Part shown: positions 1-5,246 of the stretch, one piece after another | Layout: each line of letters starts with the position of its first letter | Position numbering within the stretch: position 1 is the first letter of the stretch | Source: Planctomycetaceae bacterium | Lineage (GTDB): Bacteria; Planctomycetota; Planctomycetia; Pirellulales; UBA1268 | Assembly (NCBI GenBank): GCA_947464585.1 | Contig: CANHYS010000209.1 | Coordinates: 1-5,246, forward strand | Length of the DNA stretch: 5,246 nt | Direction: 5' to 3' | Position numbers and translations under genes: made by a program | The notes under the pieces: generated by a model | Databases searched by the model: none | The model's input: the letters and a program-made list of their open reading frames with translations, nothing else | What the model was told of the DNA's origin: nothing

Positions 1-152
1 ATGAGTCTCTCCGGATTGGCAACGATGAGCTGGAAGGACAGGGTTTTGTGACGATCAAAGCCTCGGCGCAACCGCCGGACAACGCTCGGGAACCTTTTAT
101 GCTCGGGTACCCTTTATGCTCGGGCACCTTTTTTGCTCGGGTACCTCTGTAA
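1..152 (+). other. Left-edge region with an open plus-strand frame of uncertain coding status
   Basis: No gene is recognised between the left edge and the cytochrome stop codon. One plus-strand frame (from base 3) is open for 49 codons to a TAA at 150-152, and its first half reads like protein (ESLRIGNDELEGQGFVTIKA), which could be the C-terminus of a convergent gene entering from outside the window. Against this, the last 22 codons run through the 17-bp repeats, minus-strand frames are open here too, and 50 open codons mean little at this GC content. A second plus frame gives a 16-residue peptide from the ATG at base 1 to a TGA at 49-51. The region could equally be intergenic or part of a dispersed repeat. 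Confidence 0.22.
84..151. repeat. Four tandem copies of a 17-bp repeat (GCTCGGGNACCYTTTAT)
   Basis: Copies lie at 84-100, 101-117, 118-134 and 135-151 with no spacer. All four share GCTCGGG, then one variable base (A, T, C, T), then ACC; the last six bases are T/C-rich and the fourth copy diverges most (TCTGTA). Copies 2 and 4 contain the palindrome GGTACC, and the other two are one base away from it, so neighbouring copies can pair as imperfect hairpins. The array ends one base before the cytochrome stop codon (153-155). The period is not a multiple of three, so it was not built as a protein repeat. On the plus strand the third copy ends in six T after a possible stem, which is terminator-like. 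Role unknown: convergent terminator, protein-binding array, or a repeat family scattered in the genome. Confidence 0.85.
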
Positions 153-3100
153 TCAGTTTAGCGCCACCCCGGGCCTGCGGGAGGAGATTTTCTCCGGAGT
201 GGCTTTTTCGCCGCGAGATGCCTTGGCGTCCTGGGCGGGGACTGTCGCCGGCTGGCCCGCCGCGGGTGCCGGGGGGACAGTGTCCAACTGGGCGGCCGGC
301 TGCGCTGCCGGTTGGGCTGCGGGCGCGGCTGGCTGCTGAACCGGTTGCTGCTTCAGGTAGGCCTCGAGAGACAGGTTTTGCTTCGCGAACGTGTCGAAGT
401 GCATGAGCAGATCGGTGAGCGCGTCGACCTGCTGCTCGCTCGTGCCCACATACAGATCCTGACTGACCGGCTTGTCGAAGGGGATGTTCACAGGCATGCC
501 GGTGTAGGGCAGGTAACGCTTGGGGTTGGCGATCCAGTTGTGGACGTAGTCTGGTCGCAACCGTTCATGGACACGCTCCAACTGCGGTGCAAGCGCCTTC
601 GGATTGCCCGGCGGGGCATAGCTGCCCACGAGATGGCACTTCACGCAGTAGTTGTTGTTGGTGACGATCTTCATCGCCCCGTCGAGGTGCCCCGGATGGG
701 ACTGCTCGGCCGCGGCGACCGAACTCTCGTCGAGCCTCGGGTCGTAGACGTAGGGGTAATCAGCGCCGTCGACCGCCGCAAAGTAATTCACGAGCGCCGC
801 GGCCTCCGACGAATGGAAGTTGAACTTCGGCATACGGAGCACGGCCGACGGACGAATCGTCTGCGGGTTGAGCAGGAATTTGTGCAGCCAGCCCGACTGC
901 ACCTTCTGCCCCTCGCCGACGAGCGGCGGCGGCAGCCAGCCCCACGCGTCGTCAGGCTTGACGTTGGGATTGATCTGCTTCTCGTCGGCGATCACAACCG
1001 GAAAGAGCAGCCGGGCCAGATCACCGCCACGGGCCGGGTAGTGCTTTCCAGCCTTCACGGCATCGGCGGGCACGTTCACGTTTTGACTGCCCACGAGCCG
1101 CGGCTCGCCGTCAACCAGCGCATCGTGCCAGAGCATGATCGGCTGATGCGGAGACGCCTCGTCATCGCCTTCTTCGATCGGAATGCCGTCTTCGTCGACC
1201 AGTTGGGGCTTGCCAGTGGCCGGGTCGAGGGTGGGCATGCCGAACAACGTTGTGTGCCGGCGACCCTGGCGATCGGTCACGAGCGACTTCGCCACGTCCT
1301 GCTCCGTGAAGTGAGGCGACAGGAATGGATAGTCGGCGACTGCGGGAGCCTCGCCGAGCGACCCCGGCTTGTAATGAACATCCCAGCGATCCATCTGCAG
1401 CGCGTGGCAGCCACCGCAATTATATTTCTCAGCGACCTTGAGCCCGGCGATACGGGCCTCTTCGCGGGGCGATGGCTGGTAGACGAACTGCGGCGCAGGC
1501 GGCTCAGCGACCAGGCCGAGCACGAACGTCATCACCGCCTCCCGTTGATCGTCATTGAATGGGAACTTCGGCATGCGGTAGCGTTCGTTGTAGCTCTTGT
1601 TCTCAGCCTTCTTGTAGTCGTAGCTGCGCGGGGCGCGGAGCTTCTGCCAGAGGAAGCCCTCGCGCTCATGCCCTAGGAGTTTCTCGAGAAAAAAGCCGGT
1701 CGATGGGTCTAAAGACTCCGGAGACAAGTGCGACTCGGCCGTGGTGGTGTAGGCCAGATCGGGCGCCAGGGGTTCGTCCTGCTGTACCGCATGCGGAGAC
1801 GAGGCGTCGGCATGGCCGGACGCGGCGTGGCCGGTACCGTGGTGGCCGCCGCCATCACCGTTTCCATGCACGCCGCCATGACCTCCATGCCCGTGCTTGT
1901 CGGCGAGCTGATGCATCACAAAATGCGAGACCTGCTCGAAGGCGATCTTCGACGGGTCCTTGCGGCCCCAGTCGGCGAGCGCTGCACCAGCGGCCTTCGA
2001 GTCTTCGAAGCCCGGGATGTCGTGGCACGACGCGCAGGCCAGTTTTGCGATCGTCTTTTTGCCAACGTAGTGGAGCAGCGTGGCATCACGGTCTGCTGCC
2101 GTCATGCCCAGCAGCATCTGTTCGTCGCCCAGGATCTTGGCCTGGTCGGCACCCAGACCATTGACGAGCACCTCCTCCGCCCGCGCGGTGGGGAAGCGGT
2201 CCTTGAGATACATCAGGGCCAGTTCGTCGAGGGCCTTTCGCTCGTCAGCCGTGAGCGAGTCGGCAGCCGGGATCTCCGTGGCCTTCCAATCCTCCGTGGA
2301 CCGGAGCAGATACGCCGTGGCGTCTGAAGCGGGATCGCTCACCTTGCCATCGGGCAGCGTCACGGGCTCGAGCAACACGTTTGGCATCAGCGTCCGTGGG
2401 TGGTAGCGGGCCGGCTCGCGGAGCCAGCTGTAGAGCCAAGCCGACCCACGCGGGTTCGAAGCCACCTTGGCGCCGATCCGCGACAGGTTGGGACCGTACG
2501 TGCTGGTTGCCTCGGGGAAGTCCGCGTGCTGATGGCAGGCCAGGCAGCCACGCACCTGCACCACCTTCTTGCCTCGCTCGATATCAGGAGCAGCGGTGAT
2601 CCCGGCATACGGCTTCACATATTCAAATGGCTGGCTCGAACGCTCCATGTAGGAAATCATCGAACGGATTTCGAGCGGCTCGTACCGCATCGACTCCTCG
2701 AGCCCCTTGCCTTCCAGATGCTCCCAAAGACCGAAGAACCGCGGCATTTTCGTTGACGGACGGAAGTCCTGCGGGTTCCGCAACCAAGCATAGAGCCAAT
2801 CGAAACCCACCTTGCTGGCGACGTGCCGGAGCGACGGGCCAACCTTCGGCAGCGTGCCGGGGGTCTCGGGGTCCTTGAGGAGCGAGGCGAGCTGATGGCT
2901 GCGGGGCGAAAGCTTGGCGTCGTCTCCCGCGACCGCATCGCGTTCGATTATTTCGCGGAGACGGTCCCGCGACTGGCGACCATCCGGGCTCGAACGCACA
3001 TCCTCGACCCAGCGGACTGCGGTGGAACCGAGCGCGGCCAAACCGGCGTCGGAGGAAAGGGCCTCGGCGACCTCGTGGTAGTTCGGGGCCAGCCGCATGT

Positions 3101-4778
3101 CGGGGCCGATTCGCTTGTCGGGGCCCGCCCAGCCGTTGATCTCGTGGCATCCATAGCAGCCGTACTGGCGGATCAAGTGATAGCCCTCGACGAGCTTCGG
3201 TGCGGGCGGCTCGGGAAACCGTTCGCTCGGCTCAAGATCGACCACCTGATGGTGGCATTTCAGGCAGCTCGACTCTTCGAACCGCTGCGGCAGCATCGGG
3301 TAGATCCAGTGGTGGTTGTTAAACCAGGCTTGCTCGACGTGCCATTCGTGCCCCTGCTTCGGTGTGTTGGGCGTGTGAGACGACCACTTGAAGCTGGTCG
3401 CACTCCCCTGCCCCTGGTGGCAGACCGTGCAGCCGAACGTCTGCATCGGATGCGGACTGGTCGAGCCCACGAAGAGATCGAGCCTGGGGTGCGTCGAGTA
3501 GGGCTGCGGCACGCCACGCTGCACAGTAATTTCGAGCGGCTTGCCCCACGGCGCCGTTTCCAGAAAGCCGCTCACTGCCACCTTCCGAGCGAGGGTCTTG
3601 CCGCCGTTGATGTCCACGATCACGTCGCCAGCCATGAGCCCTGCGCTCGCGGCCGGCGACTCCGGCAGCACCACGCTGACCATCGGATCCTCGGCATGAA
3701 ATAGTCCCTGAGGGGCGAGGTGAAACCCATAGGCATCCTCAAGTTGCTGATTGCCGTCGCCTTCCACCGAAAGACGCTCGGGTGCGTTGGCCGGCGTGGA
3801 GAGTGAGAGAGCAACCGTTTCAGTCTGCCGATAGGCCGGGTCGGTGGGCGAGCCGGGAACCGACTTGTCCATGCCCTTATGGCAGGTGATGCATCGGTCG
3901 AACCGCGCGACATCGCGGAAATTGTTGTTCAGCGTGAGCTGCGGCAGCCAGATTTGGTCAATCCGCAACGGTCCATTGAAGGCGTCGAGCACCGGCAGTT
4001 CGAGCAGCGTTTTACCAGCATTGGGCGCCCTATCTTTCAACGCCTTCGAAAGCTGATTGAGCTTGGAGCGATGGTCGGCGAGCGACTTGGCAGCAGCATC
4101 CTCGCCAGCAGTCAGCTTCTTGAGCGTGGCTTCGAGCGACTTCCGATGGGTGTTGGCTGTCTGAAAGTCGAGCGTGGCGGTCGCGACCTCCGCACGCTTC
4201 GAATCGGCGAGCGCCAGGAGCGCAGCCAACTTGTCCTGCGACGCCTCTTCGGCCACGCCCAACTCGTAGTCGGCACGATTCTTGTCGAGTTCAGCCTTCC
4301 TGAGCTTGAGGGCGCCGGCCAGTAGGTCTTCGCGGAACTTCGCCCGCTGGGCGATGTCGCGGAGGCGGGCGAGAAGATCTCCACGAAGCACTAATCTCTC
4401 CGCGGCGTCGGCCTGCGACTTCAATTGATCGAGATCGAGCGTGGCGCGATCGGCAGCCTGGACATCGGCCGGGACAGTGCGGACCTGCGCCAGAAAGGCC
4501 TCAGCGAGGGCAGGATCGAGATCGGCCCTGCGGGACTCAGCCAGTGCCGCCTCGAGTTGCTCCGACTGCTGTTCGAAAGTGCGCGAGTCCTGCTCATCGA
4601 CGCGGGCCGCCGCCGACCAGGTCTCCAGAGCCCGGAACTCCCGCTGGTACTGCTTCCACGGTCGATTGTGGTCCGAGACCAGCATCAGGACCGTGGCGAG
4701 CAGCAGCAGGATCGCCGTCACGCCAAACACGACGTGCAGCACCTTGAGATTCCACCTAGTTTGTTCTGTTGCAGGCAT
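153..4778 (-). CDS. Membrane-anchored octaheme c-type cytochrome with coiled-coil and PDZ segments (1541 aa)
   Basis: Probable electron-transfer subunit of a bc-type respiratory complex, held in the inner membrane with its bulk in the periplasm. Visible order: short N-terminus; one hydrophobic segment at about 13-34 acting as uncleaved anchor; charged Ala/Leu/Lys/Glu-rich helix, probably coiled coil, at about 40-250; heme sites CITCH 296, CTVCH 450, CLKCH 505, CYGCH 541, CLACH 745, CASCH 915, CGGCH 1121 and CVKCH 1378; a PDZ-like domain at about 350-422 with the core GLMAGDVIVDING; a His/Gly-rich linker at 962-996; and a Pro/Ala/Gln-rich tail from 1476. Met-Pro motifs at M678, M798, M1069, M1316 and M1428 follow hemes 4-8 and are candidate sixth ligands, so the C-terminal two thirds resembles a chain of monoheme cytochrome c modules; hemes 1-3 lack one and may be bis-His. 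ATG at 4778 is the only usual start after an in-frame TGA at 4811-4809. It lies 83 bases after a cytochrome b-like gene. The family is recognised as planctomycete-type; the exact electron partner is inferred. Confidence 0.93.
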   Translation of the reverse strand: MPATEQTRWNLKVLHVVFGVTAILLLLATVLMLVSDHNRPWKQYQREFRALETWSAAARVDEQDSRTFEQQSEQLEAALAESRRADLDPALAEAFLAQVRTVPADVQAADRATLDLDQLKSQADAAERLVLRGDLLARLRDIAQRAKFREDLLAGALKLRKAELDKNRADYELGVAEEASQDKLAALLALADSKRAEVATATLDFQTANTHRKSLEATLKKLTAGEDAAAKSLADHRSKLNQLSKALKDRAPNAGKTLLELPVLDAFNGPLRIDQIWLPQLTLNNNFRDVARFDRCITCHKGMDKSVPGSPTDPAYRQTETVALSLSTPANAPERLSVEGDGNQQLEDAYGFHLAPQGLFHAEDPMVSVVLPESPAASAGLMAGDVIVDINGGKTLARKVAVSGFLETAPWGKPLEITVQRGVPQPYSTHPRLDLFVGSTSPHPMQTFGCTVCHQGQGSATSFKWSSHTPNTPKQGHEWHVEQAWFNNHHWIYPMLPQRFEESSCLKCHHQVVDLEPSERFPEPPAPKLVEGYHLIRQYGCYGCHEINGWAGPDKRIGPDMRLAPNYHEVAEALSSDAGLAALGSTAVRWVEDVRSSPDGRQSRDRLREIIERDAVAGDDAKLSPRSHQLASLLKDPETPGTLPKVGPSLRHVASKVGFDWLYAWLRNPQDFRPSTKMPRFFGLWEHLEGKGLEESMRYEPLEIRSMISYMERSSQPFEYVKPYAGITAAPDIERGKKVVQVRGCLACHQHADFPEATSTYGPNLSRIGAKVASNPRGSAWLYSWLREPARYHPRTLMPNVLLEPVTLPDGKVSDPASDATAYLLRSTEDWKATEIPAADSLTADERKALDELALMYLKDRFPTARAEEVLVNGLGADQAKILGDEQMLLGMTAADRDATLLHYVGKKTIAKLACASCHDIPGFEDSKAAGAALADWGRKDPSKIAFEQVSHFVMHQLADKHGHGGHGGVHGNGDGGGHHGTGHAASGHADASSPHAVQQDEPLAPDLAYTTTAESHLSPESLDPSTGFFLEKLLGHEREGFLWQKLRAPRSYDYKKAENKSYNERYRMPKFPFNDDQREAVMTFVLGLVAEPPAPQFVYQPSPREEARIAGLKVAEKYNCGGCHALQMDRWDVHYKPGSLGEAPAVADYPFLSPHFTEQDVAKSLVTDRQGRRHTTLFGMPTLDPATGKPQLVDEDGIPIEEGDDEASPHQPIMLWHDALVDGEPRLVGSQNVNVPADAVKAGKHYPARGGDLARLLFPVVIADEKQINPNVKPDDAWGWLPPPLVGEGQKVQSGWLHKFLLNPQTIRPSAVLRMPKFNFHSSEAAALVNYFAAVDGADYPYVYDPRLDESSVAAAEQSHPGHLDGAMKIVTNNNYCVKCHLVGSYAPPGNPKALAPQLERVHERLRPDYVHNWIANPKRYLPYTGMPVNIPFDKPVSQDLYVGTSEQQVDALTDLLMHFDTFAKQNLSLEAYLKQQPVQQPAAPAAQPAAQPAAQLDTVPPAPAAGQPATVPAQDAKASRGEKATPEKISSRRPGVALN

Positions 4779-4787
4779 CTGTATTGG

Positions 4788-4802
4788 TGCGACGGAGTCG
4801 CA
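4788..4802 (-). promoter_or_regulatory. Small hairpin in the leader, 9 bases before the cytochrome ATG
   Basis: In the transcript the sequence TGCGAC-TCC-GTCGCA forms a perfect 6-bp stem with a 3-base loop, ending 9 bases upstream of the ATG at 4778. It occupies the place where a Shine-Dalgarno would normally be, and no purine-rich ribosome binding site is present in the 83-base gap. It could influence translation of the second gene or partly separate the two messages. It has no U-run after it, so it is not a standard terminator. A stem this short can arise by chance; function is inference only. I see no convincing -35/-10 promoter in the rest of the 4779-4861 gap. Confidence 0.3.
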
Positions 4803-4861
4803 GTGCGTTCAGGAGGAGTTTGTCGAGACACCACGCCGGGCGCACAAAGCAACGACCGACG

Positions 4862-5246
4862 CTAAAAATTCAGCGAGAATTCAGGAATGCTCACGATGTA
4901 CCTCAGGTTGAGCGTCCAACGCAGGATCATCTTCAGCGGAAGTGTGAGCATCAAAAGCATCAGGTTGGCCATGATCATGTAGCGGACGAGGCCCATCTTG
5001 GCGAAGAACTTTCGGAACACCGTCACTGCCAGAAGCGGAGGCAACAGCACGAGGTAGGCGCCCAGCAGGGCAAGGCCCGGCGCCTCGCGCAACAGGATGG
5101 TGCCCACCTGCGTGAGAGCACCGGCGCCCTGAGGCGCCCGCGGCAGCGGCCGATCGAGCAGGTTGACCCAGAACATCTGCGGCAGGTCGACGTTGTTGAG
5201 CACCTCGACCTTGTAGGGCGTCCAATACTCGAACGGGCCGAAGAAG
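4862..5246 (-). CDS. C-terminal part of a polytopic membrane protein, probably cytochrome b-type subunit (5' end outside window)
   Basis: The frame is open from the window edge to a TAG stop at 4864-4862, giving 127 residues that begin FFGPFEYWTPYKVE. An in-frame GTG at 5203 is internal, since protein-like sequence continues upstream of it. The visible part has an amphipathic, Pro-rich stretch (residues 1-46), a membrane helix at about 56-77, a basic loop (RKFFAKMGLVR, probably cytoplasmic) and a second helix at about 89-108, ending in RYIVSIPEFSLNF. This matches my recollection of the C-terminus of planctomycete cytochrome b proteins of quinol:cytochrome c oxidoreductases, and the following multiheme cytochrome gene supports that. 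The heme b histidines and the quinol-site motif are not in the visible part, so another quinol-oxidising membrane subunit (for example NrfD-like) is not excluded. It is very likely co-transcribed with the downstream cytochrome. Confidence 0.7.
   Translation of the reverse strand, partial: FFGPFEYWTPYKVEVLNNVDLPQMFWVNLLDRPLPRAPQGAGALTQVGTILLREAPGLALLGAYLVLLPPLLAVTVFRKFFAKMGLVRYMIMANLMLLMLTLPLKMILRWTLNLRYIVSIPEFSLNF

Noticed and set aside
84..151. CRISPR array
   Set aside because: The 17-bp units are directly adjacent with no unique spacers, so this is a simple tandem repeat.
183..195. Inverted repeat GGAGA-TTT-TCTCC near the 3' end of the cytochrome gene
   Set aside because: Only a 5-bp stem, inside coding sequence, not followed by a U-run in the direction of transcription.
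312..1676. Plus-strand open frame of 454 codons antisense to the cytochrome gene
   Set aside because: It lies wholly inside the minus-strand gene, which has eight in-frame heme motifs. The translation is Arg/Val/Leu-rich without recognisable domains, as expected for an antisense shadow in GC-rich DNA.
1728..2327. Plus-strand frames of about 200 codons over the His-rich linker and heme 6
   Set aside because: Fully antisense to a well-supported coding region; Arg-rich with no domain.
2823..3704. Plus-strand open frame of 293 codons
   Set aside because: Antisense to the region encoding hemes 2-4 and the PDZ-like domain; no motif or sensible composition, so it is a shadow.
4811..4818. AGGAGGAG on the plus strand, like a strong ribosome binding site
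   Set aside because: No start codon follows at a proper distance on the plus strand, and the transcript of the real genes carries the complement, so it cannot serve them.
4425..4911. Plus-strand frames crossing the start of the cytochrome gene and the intergenic gap
   Set aside because: They overlap the anchor and coiled-coil codons and run into the upstream gene's 3' end; composition is low-complexity Ser/Arg/Cys, with no support.

Overview
The window is GC-rich and is dominated by one very long minus-strand gene, preceded on the same strand by the 3' end of a membrane-protein gene. The giant multiheme c-type cytochrome fused to coiled-coil and PDZ segments, the lack of a Shine-Dalgarno sequence, and the sequence style point to a member of the Planctomycetes (Pirellulales-like). 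This is recognition from family knowledge, not a database result.

Layout, read in the direction of transcription (right to left). (1) 5246-4862: the last 127 codons of a polytopic membrane protein, most likely a cytochrome b-type quinol-oxidising subunit, cut by the window edge. (2) 4861-4779: an 83-base gap with a perfect 6-bp hairpin just before the next start and no Shine-Dalgarno. (3) 4778-153: a 1541-residue membrane-anchored cytochrome with eight CXXCH heme c sites, a long predicted coiled coil, a PDZ-like domain, a His/Gly-rich linker and a Pro/Ala/Gln-rich tail. (4) 151-84: four head-to-tail copies of a 17-bp repeat, directly after the cytochrome stop codon. (5) 1-83: no identifiable gene; a plus-strand frame is open from the left edge to a stop at 150-152, but its coding status is doubtful.

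The two genes plausibly form one operon for a bc-type quinol:acceptor oxidoreductase. The membrane subunit would oxidise quinol, and the anchored octaheme protein would carry electrons through the periplasmic (paryphoplasmic) space in place of a small cytochrome c1 or c. The heme motifs and the gene order are visible; the electron-transfer role is inferred. The many other open frames, on both strands, are shadows of the cytochrome gene.
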